A stretch of 64,000 bases of DNA from GCA-002793235 sp965267355 (GTDB lineage Bacteria; Bacteroidota; Bacteroidia; Flavobacteriales_E; Vicingaceae). The DNA lies in contig OZ253956.1 of assembly GCA_965267355.1 (NCBI GenBank), positions 2,914,001-2,978,000 on the forward strand, read 5' to 3'. Made by a program: the position numbers and the translations under genes. Below, piece by piece: positions 44,276 to 53,295 of the stretch. Every line of letters starts with the position of its first letter. Position 1 is the first letter of the stretch. A model generated the notes under the pieces. It made no database searches, was not told the origin of the DNA, and worked only from the letters and a program-made list of their open reading frames with translations.

Positions 44276-45133
44276 ATGAGTAAACTAAAAATCGCAGTTC
44301 AAAAAAGCGGAAGATTAAACGAAGACTCGTTAAAACTTCTAAAAGATTGTGGCCTTGCTATTAACAACGGTAAGGATCAACTAAAAGTAGTAGTAGATAA
44401 TTTTCCTTTGGAAATTCTATACCTCAGAAATTCCGACATCCCTCAATATATAGAGGATGGGACAGCAGACATAGGAATAGTTGGTGAAAACCTATTGATT
44501 GAAAAACAAAAAAAAGTGGCCGTTATCGAAGCTCTTGGCTTTTCTAAGTGTAAGGTTTCCCTAGCTGTTCCAAAAGAAGTTAAAGACAACAGTATTGATT
44601 ATTTCGCTGGAAAGAAAATTGCTACCTCCTACCCTGTAACACTTCAAAACTATCTCGATAAAAAAAACATTAAAGCGGAAATTCACACGATTTCAGGTTC
44701 AGTAGAAATTGCTCCCAACATTGGCTTAGCCGATGGAATATGTGATATTGTAAGTTCTGGTAGCACCCTTTTTAAAAACGGGTTAAGAGAAACACAAGTC
44801 ATTCTGAAATCTGAAGCGGTATTGGTAAAATCATTAAAACTTACTGAAGAGCAAGAAGCTATTCTAGAGAAACTACTTTTCAGAATCAAAGCGGTTTTAA
44901 GAGCTAAAAATAGCAAGTATATCTTGCTAAATGTTCCTAATGATCAGATAGCTGATGTTACCAACATTTTACCAGTATTAAAAAGCCCTACTATACTTCC
45001 TTTAGCTGAAGAAGGTTGGAGCTCATTACACTCTGTAATAGATGAAAACCAGTTTTGGGAAGTAATTGATGAACTAAAAGCTGCAGGAGCAGAAGATATA
45101 TTAATTGTACCAATCGATAAAATGGTAATCTAA
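44276..45133 (+). CDS. hisG: ATP phosphoribosyltransferase
   Basis: 285 residues, the long form with a C-terminal PII-like regulatory domain (about 210-285; IADVTNILPVLKSPTILPLAEEGW). First, committed step of histidine biosynthesis: condenses ATP with PRPP. Catalytic features: KIAVQKSGRLNEDS, GTADIGIVGENLL, and the PRPP loop SGSVEIAPNIGLADGICDIVSSGSTL. The long form is allosterically inhibited by histidine without HisZ. Overlaps hisD by one base. Controlled by the attenuator upstream. Confidence 0.98.
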   Translation: MSKLKIAVQKSGRLNEDSLKLLKDCGLAINNGKDQLKVVVDNFPLEILYLRNSDIPQYIEDGTADIGIVGENLLIEKQKKVAVIEALGFSKCKVSLAVPKEVKDNSIDYFAGKKIATSYPVTLQNYLDKKNIKAEIHTISGSVEIAPNIGLADGICDIVSSGSTLFKNGLRETQVILKSEAVLVKSLKLTEEQEAILEKLLFRIKAVLRAKNSKYILLNVPNDQIADVTNILPVLKSPTILPLAEEGWSSLHSVIDENQFWEVIDELKAAGAEDILIVPIDKMVI

Positions 45134-46434
45134 TGAAAACTTATAACAATCCAAACAAACAAGAATGGGCAGAATTTACAAAGCGCTCTGTTATTAATGA
45201 AGAACAACTTACTCAAGCTGTAACTTCAATTACAATTGATGTTAAACAAAAAGGAGACAAAGCATTATATGAATATGCTTCTCTGTTTGATAAAGTAGAA
45301 TTAACTGATTTAGAAGTTTCTTCCGTGGAAATAGAATCTGCAATTGCACAAACTCCACAAGAGTTAAAAGATGCAATTGATGTGGCTTACAATAACATAT
45401 CTACTTTTCACAAAGCTCAGGATACAACTGAAGATGTAGTTGAAACAACAACTGGAGTAAGTTGCTGGAGAAAATCTATTGCAATAGAAAAAGTTGGTTT
45501 GTATATACCAGGTGGAAGCGCTCCTTTATTTTCTACTATTTTAATGCTTGGAATACCTGCAAAAATTGCTGGATGCAAAGAGATTATTTTATGTACTCCT
45601 CCAAATAGCAATGAAGAAGTAAATCCAACTATTCTTTATACTGCTCAATTGGTAGGCATTACAAAAATTTATAAGGTTGGTGGAGCTCAAGCTATTGCTG
45701 CAATGGCTTATGGTACTGAAACGGTTCCTCAAGTCTATAAAATTTTTGGACCAGGAAATCAGTATGTAACAAAAGCTAAAGAAATAGTTCAGCAAGGAAG
45801 AGTTGCAGTAGATATGCCTGCAGGCCCTAGTGAGTTATTGGTAATTGCAGATAATACTTGCAAACCTGCTTTTGTGGCTGCAGATTTATTATCACAAGCT
45901 GAACACGGAGCAGACAGCCAAGTAATTTTATTGAGTGATAACAATGAAGTTGTAGAAGCATGTTTAGCTGAAGTAAACAAGCAAGTTGAATCTCTTCCAC
46001 GAAAAGAAACAGCTCTTAAAGCGCTTTACAATAGTAAAGCAATTGTTCTTAACAGTATTGATGAATGCTTGGAGTTAAGCAACGATTATGCACCTGAACA
46101 CTTAATTATTGCTTCTGAAAATGCCAATAAGTTTATTGATGGTATTACCAATGCAGGCTCTGTATTCTTAGGGAATTACAGCTGCGAATCTGCAGGTGAT
46201 TATGCTAGTGGGACCAATCACACCTTACCTACTAACGGTTTTGCAAAAAACTACAGTGGTGTTTCTTTAGACAGTTTCGTAAAGAAAATCACCTATCAAG
46301 AACTAAGTAAAGAAGGAATTAACAACATTGGTAAAGCAATAGAAATTATGGCTGAAGCTGAAGATTTAATTGCTCACAAAAATGCTGTTACCTTAAGATT
46401 ACAGGCAATGCCTGAGATAAATAATAAAGTATAA
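45133..46434 (+). CDS. hisD: Histidinol dehydrogenase
   Basis: 433 residues, full length. Oxidises histidinol to histidine in two NAD-dependent steps. Motifs: EKVGLYIPGGSAPL, FGPGNQYVTKAKEIVQQG, DMPAGPSELLVIAD, LLSQAEHGADSQ, and YAPEHLII with the catalytic Glu-His pair; the zinc-ligand His occurs near GTNHTLPT. Starts on the last base of the hisG stop codon. Confidence 0.98.
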   Translation: MKTYNNPNKQEWAEFTKRSVINEEQLTQAVTSITIDVKQKGDKALYEYASLFDKVELTDLEVSSVEIESAIAQTPQELKDAIDVAYNNISTFHKAQDTTEDVVETTTGVSCWRKSIAIEKVGLYIPGGSAPLFSTILMLGIPAKIAGCKEIILCTPPNSNEEVNPTILYTAQLVGITKIYKVGGAQAIAAMAYGTETVPQVYKIFGPGNQYVTKAKEIVQQGRVAVDMPAGPSELLVIADNTCKPAFVAADLLSQAEHGADSQVILLSDNNEVVEACLAEVNKQVESLPRKETALKALYNSKAIVLNSIDECLELSNDYAPEHLIIASENANKFIDGITNAGSVFLGNYSCESAGDYASGTNHTLPTNGFAKNYSGVSLDSFVKKITYQELSKEGINNIGKAIEIMAEAEDLIAHKNAVTLRLQAMPEINNKV

Positions 46435-46437
46435 ACT

Positions 46438-47463
46438 ATGATTGATATAAATAGTATAATTAGGCCAAATATTTTGGAGTTAAAACCTTACTCTAGCGCT
46501 AGAGATGAGTTTACTGGAGAGGAAGGAATTTTCTTGGATGCCAATGAAAATCCTTATGGAGAGCTTAACCGTTATCCGGATCCTTATCAGAAAATGCTCA
46601 AGCAAAAGTTAGCTACTATAAAAGATGTAAGCTCTAACAACATATTTGTAGGCAATGGTTCTGATGAGGTGATAGATTTAGCTTTCAGAATATTTTGCAG
46701 CCCAGGTTTTGATAAGGCACTTACCTTCTCTCCTACTTATGGCATGTATGATGTATCTGCAGCCATCAACAATGTAGAGCTCTTAAAACTTCCATTAAAT
46801 GAAGAGTTTCAGATTGATTTAGAGAAGCTAGAGCCTTACTTCAATGATAACTCCATTAAATTGATGTTCATCTGTTCACCAAACAACCCAACAGGTAATT
46901 TGATGAATCAAACCGATATAGAGTTTATTCTAAACAACTTTAAAGGAATAGTAATTATCGATGAAGCCTACATTGATTTTGCTGAAGCAGATTCTTTAAT
47001 CAACTTAATTAATCAATACAACAATTTAATTGTAAGTCAAACTTTCAGTAAAGCCTGGGGACTAGCTGCTGCTCGTGTAGGAACAGCTTATGCTAATCCT
47101 GAGATTATCACCCTTTACAACAAAGTAAAACCACCTTACAATGTGAGTAAAATAAATCAACAAGCAGCCATTAAGGCGCTTGACAACTATAAAACTTATG
47201 AAAACATGTTAGCCGCTATTTTAACCGAAAAAGACAGACTTAAATCGGAATTAGAAAGTATAGATTTGGTAAAGAATATCTACCCTTCTGATTCAAACTT
47301 TTTATTACTAGAAGTTGATGATGCCAATCAACTGTATGATGATTTAGTCGATCAGAAAATCATTACAAGAAACAGAAATGCTCAAGTAGCCAACTGTTTA
47401 AGAATATCTGTTGGAACACCACAAGAAAACGATGAGTTAATCAATGCTTTAAAAACAGTATGA
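46438..47463 (+). CDS. hisC: Histidinol-phosphate aminotransferase
   Basis: 341 residues, class I/II PLP transaminase. LDANENPYGELNRYPDPYQ at the N-terminus, NPTGN, the SQTFSKAWGLAAARVG lysine site, and the C-terminal LRISVGTPQEN. Converts imidazole-acetol phosphate to histidinol phosphate. Its 3' end overlaps hisB by 4 bp (ATGA). Confidence 0.97.
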   Translation: MIDINSIIRPNILELKPYSSARDEFTGEEGIFLDANENPYGELNRYPDPYQKMLKQKLATIKDVSSNNIFVGNGSDEVIDLAFRIFCSPGFDKALTFSPTYGMYDVSAAINNVELLKLPLNEEFQIDLEKLEPYFNDNSIKLMFICSPNNPTGNLMNQTDIEFILNNFKGIVIIDEAYIDFAEADSLINLINQYNNLIVSQTFSKAWGLAAARVGTAYANPEIITLYNKVKPPYNVSKINQQAAIKALDNYKTYENMLAAILTEKDRLKSELESIDLVKNIYPSDSNFLLLEVDDANQLYDDLVDQKIITRNRNAQVANCLRISVGTPQENDELINALKTV

Positions 47464-48551
47464 TGAAAAAAGTATTATTTATAGATAGAGATGGAACACT
47501 GGTTATTGAACCACCAGTAGATTATCAATTGGATAGCTTAGAAAAGCTAGAATATTTCCCTGGTGTATTTCAGTGGTTATCCAAAATTGTTAATGAGCTG
47601 GATTATGAGTTGGTAATGGTAACCAATCAGGATGGATTAGGAACAGATTCTTTTCCTGAAGATACATTTTGGCCAGCCCAAAACAAGATTATACAGGCAT
47701 TCGAAAATGAAGGCATTACTTTTAAAGAGATCTTAATCGATAAGAGTTTTCCTGAAGATAATGCTCCAACTCGTAAACCAAGAACGGGTTTATTGAATGA
47801 GTATATCTATGGTGATTATGATATGGCTAACTCTTTTGTGATTGGAGATAGAGCAACTGATATTGAGCTGGCAACTAACTTAAAAGCTCAAGGGATATAT
47901 ATAGGAGAACAAAATAAAGAAGCTGTTTTATGCACAACTAACTGGGCAGAGATTTACAGTTACTTAAAAGCTATTCCTAGAAAAGCTACGGTAACTAGAA
48001 CTACTAAAGAAACGAACATTACCGTAACGGTTAACTTAGATGGAAATGGTCAATCAAAACTCGATACTGGAATAGGATTCTTTGATCACATGTTGGAGCA
48101 AATTGCGAAGCACGGAAATATCAATCTAGAAGCAAGTGTTAAAGGTGATTTAGAAATAGATGAACACCACACCATTGAAGATGTGGCTATCACCCTGGGC
48201 GAAGCTTTCTTAAAAGCATTAGGCAGTAAAAAAGGGATTGAACGTTATGGTTTCTTACTTCCTATGGATGATTGCTTAGCTCAAGTAGCAATTGATTTTG
48301 GAGGAAGACCATGGTTAGTTTGGGAAGCTGACTTTAAACGTGAAATGGTTGGTGAAATGCCTACTGAAATGTTCATGCACTTTTTCAAGTCATTTAGCGA
48401 TGCAGCGAAGTGCAACCTCAACATTAAAGCAGAAGGTGACAATGAACACCACAAAATTGAAGCAATTTTTAAAGCTTTTGCTAAAGCGATAAAAATGGCA
48501 ATAAACAAAACAAATAATTACAGCATACCAAGTACTAAAGGAACGATATGA
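47460..48551 (+). CDS. hisB: Bifunctional histidinol-phosphatase / imidazoleglycerol-phosphate dehydratase
   Basis: 363 residues. N-terminal HAD histidinol-phosphatase (FIDRDGTLVIEPPVDYQL, about 1-165) fused to an IGP dehydratase (about 175-363; GIGFFDHMLEQIAKHG, DEHHTIEDVAITLGEAF, HHKIEAIFKAFAKAIK). Performs two non-consecutive steps of the pathway, as in enterobacteria. Overlaps hisC by 4 bp and hisH by 4 bp. Confidence 0.97.
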   Translation: MMKKVLFIDRDGTLVIEPPVDYQLDSLEKLEYFPGVFQWLSKIVNELDYELVMVTNQDGLGTDSFPEDTFWPAQNKIIQAFENEGITFKEILIDKSFPEDNAPTRKPRTGLLNEYIYGDYDMANSFVIGDRATDIELATNLKAQGIYIGEQNKEAVLCTTNWAEIYSYLKAIPRKATVTRTTKETNITVTVNLDGNGQSKLDTGIGFFDHMLEQIAKHGNINLEASVKGDLEIDEHHTIEDVAITLGEAFLKALGSKKGIERYGFLLPMDDCLAQVAIDFGGRPWLVWEADFKREMVGEMPTEMFMHFFKSFSDAAKCNLNIKAEGDNEHHKIEAIFKAFAKAIKMAINKTNNYSIPSTKGTI

Positions 48552-49126
48552 TAGCAATACTAAAATACAACGCTGGCAATATTCAATCAGTACAAAATGC
48601 TTTAACTCGCTTAGGCTATGAAAGTATTATAACTGATGAAAGAGCTAAAATTTTGGCAGCAGACAAGGTTATTTTTCCTGGAGTTGGAGAAGCTAGCACG
48701 GCAATGAAATACCTTAAAGAAAAGGGATTAGATGAAGTGATTACTTCTATTACTCAACCATTTTTAGGTATCTGTTTGGGCTTACAGTTAATGTGTAAAA
48801 ACACAGAAGAAGGAAATACTGATTGCCTTGGAATATTTGATACTGATGTAAAACAATTTCCACCTGAAGATAAAGTTCCGCACATGGGATGGAACAGTTT
48901 TGAAAACCTAGAAGGAAAGCTTTTCAAAAACATTGATAACAATGATGATGTGTATTATGTACACAGTTATTATGCTGAACAATGCAACAATACAGTAGCT
49001 ACTTGTAATTACATCAAACCATTTAGTGCTGCATTGCAAAAAGATAATTTTTATGCCACTCAATTTCACCCTGAAAAGTCAGCTGGAGTTGGTGAGCAAA
49101 TACTTAAAAACTTCTTAGAATTATGA
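48548..49126 (+). CDS. hisH: Imidazole glycerol phosphate synthase, glutaminase subunit
   Basis: 192 residues, class I glutamine amidotransferase. The nucleophile Cys is in FLGICLGLQLM; His and Glu in QFHPEKSAG near the C-terminus complete the triad. Delivers ammonia to HisF. Starts 4 bp inside hisB and overlaps hisA by 4 bp. Confidence 0.97.
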   Translation: MIAILKYNAGNIQSVQNALTRLGYESIITDERAKILAADKVIFPGVGEASTAMKYLKEKGLDEVITSITQPFLGICLGLQLMCKNTEEGNTDCLGIFDTDVKQFPPEDKVPHMGWNSFENLEGKLFKNIDNNDDVYYVHSYYAEQCNNTVATCNYIKPFSAALQKDNFYATQFHPEKSAGVGEQILKNFLEL

Positions 49127-49836
49127 GATTAATACCTGCTATAGATATAATTGAAGGAAAGTGTGTAAGGCTCTCTAAAGGAGATTACAACACTAAAAAA
49201 GTATATAATGAAAACCCGTTGGATGTTGCTAAAGCATTTGAAGCTAATGGAATTGAATATTTGCACCTAGTAGATTTAGATGGAGCGAAATCACAACACA
49301 TTGTCAATTATAAAGTATTGGAAAACATTTGTACAAAAACCAATCTAAAAGTTGACTTTGGTGGTGGGCTAAAATCTGATGAAGATTTACGAATCGCTTT
49401 TGAAAGTGGAGCCAATCAAATTACAGGAGGAAGCATTGCTGTTAAAAATCCTGAAACATTTAAAGGGTGGTTGAATAAATATGGCAGTGATAAAATCATC
49501 CTTGGAGCTGATTGTAAAGACAGAAAAATAGCTACTTCTGGATGGTTAGAAACCTCAGAACTCGATGTGGTGGATTTTATCAGTCAATACGAAAAAGAAG
49601 GCGCTAAGTATGTTATTTGCACTGACATTGTTAAAGATGGAATGCTTCAAGGAACTTCGAATGATTTATATAAAGAAATCATTAATAAAACAGCAGTGAA
49701 TTTAATTGCAAGTGGTGGTGTTGCCAATATTGATGATTTGATTCAATTGAAAGAAATAGGTTGTGAAGGAGCAATTATCGGTAAAGCTTTTTACGAAGGA
49801 AAAATCACATTAACTCAAATCAGAGAGCTATGTTAA
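49123..49836 (+). CDS. hisA: ProFAR isomerase (phosphoribosylformimino-AICAR-P isomerase)
   Basis: 237 residues, a (beta/alpha)8 barrel: LIPAIDIIEGKCVRLSKGDY with the catalytic Asp, DFGGGLKSDEDLRIAFESGA, and the C-terminal DIVKDGMLQGTSNDLYKEI phosphate site. Opens the ribose ring of the Amadori intermediate. Overlaps both neighbours (hisH by 4 bp, hisF by 7 bp). Confidence 0.97.
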   Translation: MRLIPAIDIIEGKCVRLSKGDYNTKKVYNENPLDVAKAFEANGIEYLHLVDLDGAKSQHIVNYKVLENICTKTNLKVDFGGGLKSDEDLRIAFESGANQITGGSIAVKNPETFKGWLNKYGSDKIILGADCKDRKIATSGWLETSELDVVDFISQYEKEGAKYVICTDIVKDGMLQGTSNDLYKEIINKTAVNLIASGGVANIDDLIQLKEIGCEGAIIGKAFYEGKITLTQIRELC

Positions 49837-50582
49837 AAAAGAGAATCATTCCATGCTTGGATATCAAAGATGGACGAACAGTAAAAGGGATAAACTTTGT
49901 TGACATTAGAGATGCTGGTGATCCTATTGAACTTGCAAAGCAATATGTAAAACAAGGTGCAGATGAACTAGTATTTTTAGACATTACAGCTACAGTTGAG
50001 AACAGAAAAACTTTGATTGATTTAGTAAAGCGAATTGCACAAGAAATTAATATTCCTTTTACGGTAGGTGGTGGAATTAATACTGTTGAAGATGTAAGTA
50101 ACCTGATTAAAGCTGGAGCGGATAAAGTAAGTATAAACTCATCTGCTGTAAAAAGACCTGAGTTAATTCAAGAAATAGCTCAAGAATTTGGAAGTCAATG
50201 TGTAGTAGTAGCTATTGATACTAAGTATGAAGACGATGAATGGAAAGTATTTGTTCATGGAGGTAGAACTGCTACTCCTCTAAAAACGGTTGAATGGGCA
50301 AAGCAAGCTGAAGCATTAGGAGCAGGTGAAATACTACTAACTTCCATGAATAATGATGGTACCAAAAATGGCTTCGCTTTAGACATTACTAATCAAGTTT
50401 CAGCAGCAGTTAATATTCCTGTTATTGCATCAGGTGGTGCTGGAAGCAAAAAAGATTTTAAAAATGTATTTGAGCAAACTGGAGCTACTGGAGGATTAGC
50501 TGCAAGTATTTTCCACTTTGGAAAAATACCAATACCCGAATTAAAAGATTATTTAAAAACAGAAAATATTGCTATAAGATGA
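49830..50582 (+). CDS. hisF: Imidazole glycerol phosphate synthase, cyclase subunit
   Basis: 250 residues, (beta/alpha)8 barrel homologous to hisA: RIIPCLDIKDGRTVKGINF with the catalytic Asp, DITATVENRKTL, GGGINTVEDVSNLIKAGADKVSINS and ASGGAGSKKDF. Uses HisH-derived ammonia to make imidazole glycerol phosphate and AICAR. Confidence 0.98.
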   Translation: MLKKRIIPCLDIKDGRTVKGINFVDIRDAGDPIELAKQYVKQGADELVFLDITATVENRKTLIDLVKRIAQEINIPFTVGGGINTVEDVSNLIKAGADKVSINSSAVKRPELIQEIAQEFGSQCVVVAIDTKYEDDEWKVFVHGGRTATPLKTVEWAKQAEALGAGEILLTSMNNDGTKNGFALDITNQVSAAVNIPVIASGGAGSKKDFKNVFEQTGATGGLAASIFHFGKIPIPELKDYLKTENIAIR

Positions 50583-51166
50583 ATATAGATTTTACAAAAG
50601 GAAATGGTTTAGTACCTGTAGTTATTCAAGATAACAACACATTACAAGTATTGATGTTGGGCTATATGAATGAAGAAGCCTATAATAAAACCAAAACAGA
50701 AAACAAGGTTACCTTCTTCAGCAGAAGTAAAAATAGATTATGGACTAAAGGCGAAGAGTCTGGAAACTTTTTAAACGTAGTAGAAATTCAAATCGATTGT
50801 GATAACGATACCATTTTAGTCAAGGTAAATCCTGTAGGACCAACTTGTCACACAGGTTCAACTTCTTGTTTTAAGGAAGAAACAGCTAAAGGTTTTATAT
50901 ACGATTTAGAAGCTACTATTAACCAACGTATAGATAACAATGACGAAAATTCTTATACCAATAAATTATACCAAAGAGGCATAAACAAAGTAGCTCAAAA
51001 AGTAGGAGAAGAAGCAGTTGAATTAGTTATAGAAGCTAAAGACAATAATGATAATCTATTTAAAAATGAAGCAGCTGATTTAATGTACCACTATTTAATC
51101 TTACTTAAAGCTAAGGGGTACAAATTAGAGGATATTGAAGCAATATTGAAAACTAGAGCTCACTAA
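50579..51166 (+). CDS. hisIE: Bifunctional phosphoribosyl-AMP cyclohydrolase / phosphoribosyl-ATP pyrophosphatase
   Basis: 195 residues. HisI half (about 1-110): LMLGYMNEEAYNKT, VTFFSRSKNRLWTKGEESGN, CDNDTILVKVNPVGPTCHTG with the zinc Cys residues; HisE half (about 110-195): GINKVAQKVGEEAVELVIEAKD. Second and third steps of the pathway. Last gene of the his operon, with no clear terminator after it. Confidence 0.97.
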   Translation: MNIDFTKGNGLVPVVIQDNNTLQVLMLGYMNEEAYNKTKTENKVTFFSRSKNRLWTKGEESGNFLNVVEIQIDCDNDTILVKVNPVGPTCHTGSTSCFKEETAKGFIYDLEATINQRIDNNDENSYTNKLYQRGINKVAQKVGEEAVELVIEAKDNNDNLFKNEAADLMYHYLILLKAKGYKLEDIEAILKTRAH

Positions 51167-51227
51167 TTTAAAAGCCTAATATTGAATTACTAAATTTGTT
51201 AAACAAGCTAGTCAAAAAGCTGGAAAT

Positions 51228-52343
51228 ATGATTAGAGTAGCTTTAATAATATTAATTTCGATTCACGGGATTATTCATTTATTCGGATTTCTGAAAGCTT
51301 ATGGAATTTCAGAATTCAATGGGATAAATCAAAATATCTCTAAATCATCAGGCTTATTTTGGCTATCAACATTTCTACTTTTTACGACAACCCTTGTTAT
51401 GTATTTGTATCATTCTGAATATTGGTGGGGTTTTGGAATAATAGCATTAACTATTTCCCAAGTTTTAATTTTCTACTATTGGCAGGATGCAAAATATGGA
51501 ACTATTTTCAATATAATAATTCTGGTAGCAGTGATAATAGCTTACTCAAATAACAATTTCAAAAATATCATTAGACAAGAGAGAGTAGCACTATATAAAA
51601 AATCGGAAATATTGGACAACAGAATTCTCGATTCAAACGATATTTCTAGTTTACCACCAATTGTACAAAATTGGTTAGAATATAGCGGAGTAGTTGGGAA
51701 ACCACTTATCTCAAATTTATACCTAACTCAAGAATTACATCTAAAATCAAATCCTGAACAAAAAGAATGGAATAATGGAGATGCAGAACAATATTTTACT
51801 GTTCAACCACCTGCTTTCAATTGGAATATTAATACTGAAACGAACCCATTAATGAGTATTGTAGGTCGAGATAAGTTTCAAGATGGTAAAGGTGAAATGC
51901 TCATCAAACTTCTCTCAATTATTCCTGTTGCTGATGCAAAAAATCATAAAAAAGTAAATCAGGCAGCTCTGCAAAGGTACTTAGCAGAAATTGTATGGTT
52001 TCCTTCAGCAGCAATAAGTGATTACATAAAATGGGAAAATATTGATGCAAATTCTGCAAGAGCAACTATGGAGTACAATGGTACAAAAGGTTCAGGTATC
52101 TTTTATTTTAAAAATAACGGGCAATTTCAAAAATTTGTAACATCCAGATACAAAGATCAAAACGATATAGAACCAATGGGATGGACTGTTACAGCGTTCA
52201 AAACTAAAGAATGGAATGGAATAAAAATACCAACTGAATGTGGAGTAACATGGAATTTAGACACCATGGAATGGACTTGGTTAAAGCTAAAAATTAAACA
52301 CATTGAATACAATGTAGAAAAAATGCCAATTGTTAGTGATTAA
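51228..52343 (+). CDS. Membrane protein with soluble C-terminal domain (DUF6544-like)
   Basis: 371 residues. Three to four N-terminal membrane helices (about 1-115), beginning RVALIILISIHGIIHLFGFLKAYG, followed by a soluble domain of about 240 residues with the PPIVQNWLEYSGVVG motif and a Trp-rich beta core (FNWNINTET...VWFPSAA..). I associate this with DUF6544; function unknown. It lies 62 nt after hisIE but is probably not functionally related. Its convergent neighbour is the 52-aa membrane protein. Confidence 0.75.
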   Translation: MIRVALIILISIHGIIHLFGFLKAYGISEFNGINQNISKSSGLFWLSTFLLFTTTLVMYLYHSEYWWGFGIIALTISQVLIFYYWQDAKYGTIFNIIILVAVIIAYSNNNFKNIIRQERVALYKKSEILDNRILDSNDISSLPPIVQNWLEYSGVVGKPLISNLYLTQELHLKSNPEQKEWNNGDAEQYFTVQPPAFNWNINTETNPLMSIVGRDKFQDGKGEMLIKLLSIIPVADAKNHKKVNQAALQRYLAEIVWFPSAAISDYIKWENIDANSARATMEYNGTKGSGIFYFKNNGQFQKFVTSRYKDQNDIEPMGWTVTAFKTKEWNGIKIPTECGVTWNLDTMEWTWLKLKIKHIEYNVEKMPIVSD

Positions 52344-52371
52344 AACTCCGATAATACTCATAAACAAAACC

Positions 52372-52530
52372 TTAACCAAATGCTTTATAAGCTAATAATG
52401 TTAACCCTGTTAAACCAATTAAAGCACCTATAAATGCTTTAGTAAAAGAATAGCCATTTTTTTGTTGGTACTTAGCAACTAAATAGGCTATCAATACAAT
52501 AGAAATTGATATAAGTGTTTCTAGGTTCAA
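52372..52530 (-). CDS. Small membrane protein (52 aa), TTG start
   Basis: Found by translating the minus strand from TTG 52528-52530: 52 residues, first helix LETLISISIVLIAYLVAK, then YQQKNGYSFTKAF and a second helix IGALIGLTGLTLLAYKAF. A stop lies soon upstream and no ATG is available, so TTG is the likely start. Typical of the many tiny conserved membrane proteins of Bacteroidota; role unknown. Convergent with the DUF6544-like gene, 28 bp apart. Confidence 0.55.
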   Translation of the reverse strand: MNLETLISISIVLIAYLVAKYQQKNGYSFTKAFIGALIGLTGLTLLAYKAFG

Positions 52531-52545
52531 ATAAATTTTTTATAA

Positions 52546-52567
52546 AAATACCATATTTATGGTATTT
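52546..52567. promoter_or_regulatory. Palindrome ATACC-N8-GGTAT (copy 1)
   Basis: ATACC (52548-52552) N8 GGTAT (52561-52565) inside a perfect 9-bp inverted repeat AAATACCAT-ATTT-ATGGTATTT. A second site with the same core and spacing lies 69 bp downstream, ahead of the hemerythrin-like gene. Probably a transcription-factor site; Rrf2/NsrR-like regulators would fit the target, but that is inference. Confidence 0.55.
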
Positions 52568-52597
52568 CTTATACTCATCAGCTTCGAACCCCCTACT

Positions 52598-52612
52598 ATT
52601 ACTATGAGTAAT
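52598..52612. promoter_or_regulatory. Small palindrome ATTACT-N3-AGTAAT
   Basis: ATTACT (52598-52603), ATG spacer, AGTAAT (52607-52612), located between the two ATACC-N8-GGTAT sites. Possible operator; weak alone. Confidence 0.3.
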
Positions 52613-52616
52613 ATTT

Positions 52617-52634
52617 ATACCATAAATGAGGTAT
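52617..52634. promoter_or_regulatory. Palindrome ATACC-N8-GGTAT (copy 2)
   Basis: ATACC (52617-52621), ATAAATGA, GGTAT (52630-52634): the same arms and spacing as the site at 52548-52565, upstream of the hemerythrin-like gene at 52708. Confidence 0.5.
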
Positions 52635-52670
52635 TGACTTCATTAAAGTTTCATTTTACATTTATAGAAT

Positions 52671-52689
52671 ATTTAGAACGAATCTAAAT
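52671..52689. promoter_or_regulatory. Iron-box-like palindrome, copy A (hemerythrin gene)
   Basis: ATTTAGA-ACGAA-TCTAAAT, 7-bp arms, 18 bp before the GTG start at 52708. The same sequence with ATGAA in the centre lies before the LuxR gene (60653-60671), and a variant lies before the DUF4856 gene (58918-58936). Shared placement near transcription starts suggests one common repressor, likely metal-responsive. Confidence 0.65.
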
Positions 52690-52707
52690 AGCAAAAATGA
52701 AAATAAG

Positions 52708-53295
52708 GTGGAGAAATCAATAGAACTAGACTTTGTTGAACAACAAATTCAAGAATTAGAACTAAATAAGATTGAACATTTATTTGTTCCAGAAATAGTA
52801 AATTTCTTAGAAAATTCTCATGATAGATTCAAAGATCATTATATTCCAAAAATTGAACAAAACTTTCTTTTATTAATACAATCATTTCCTCACAATAATA
52901 ATATCACTACTCTTTTAAATCTATTCTTAAAGTTTCAAATTCAGTTTAAACAGCATATTGAAATAGAGGAACAGACGATGTTCCCATATGCTAAAACACT
53001 TTATCAATCCAGTCAGAAAAATCTCACTTCCGCATTAATCCTTCACTTCAGTGAATACAAAGCGAAGGATTTTGCTTTGTCCCACGAACATACTGAGTGT
53101 TATTTGACGGAGATTATATTTATGCTTCAACAACAAGAAGAGGTTAAACATCATTTTATCTATAACATATTGCAGAAACAACTTTGTCAGTTTGATAGTG
53201 AAATTAGAACTCACGCGTGGGTAGAAGATAATGTTCTACTGAAGAAATTAGTTGAAATTGAAGAAGCTTTAGAATTATTTGTAACTGAACATTAA
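52708..53295 (+). CDS. Hemerythrin / RIC-like di-iron protein
   Basis: 195 residues, GTG start, four-helix bundle of hemerythrin type: LENSHDRFKDHYIPKIEQNF, FKQHIEIEEQTMFPYAK (H-x3-E), LILHFSEYKAKDF..LSHEHTECY, and RTHAWVEDNVLLKK (H-x3-E). This matches RIC proteins (repair of iron centres, which protect Fe-S clusters from NO or oxidative damage) but without the N-terminal ScdA domain. The next gene starts on its last base (A of TAA shared with ATG). Confidence 0.82.
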   Translation: MEKSIELDFVEQQIQELELNKIEHLFVPEIVNFLENSHDRFKDHYIPKIEQNFLLLIQSFPHNNNITTLLNLFLKFQIQFKQHIEIEEQTMFPYAKTLYQSSQKNLTSALILHFSEYKAKDFALSHEHTECYLTEIIFMLQQQEEVKHHFIYNILQKQLCQFDSEIRTHAWVEDNVLLKKLVEIEEALELFVTEH

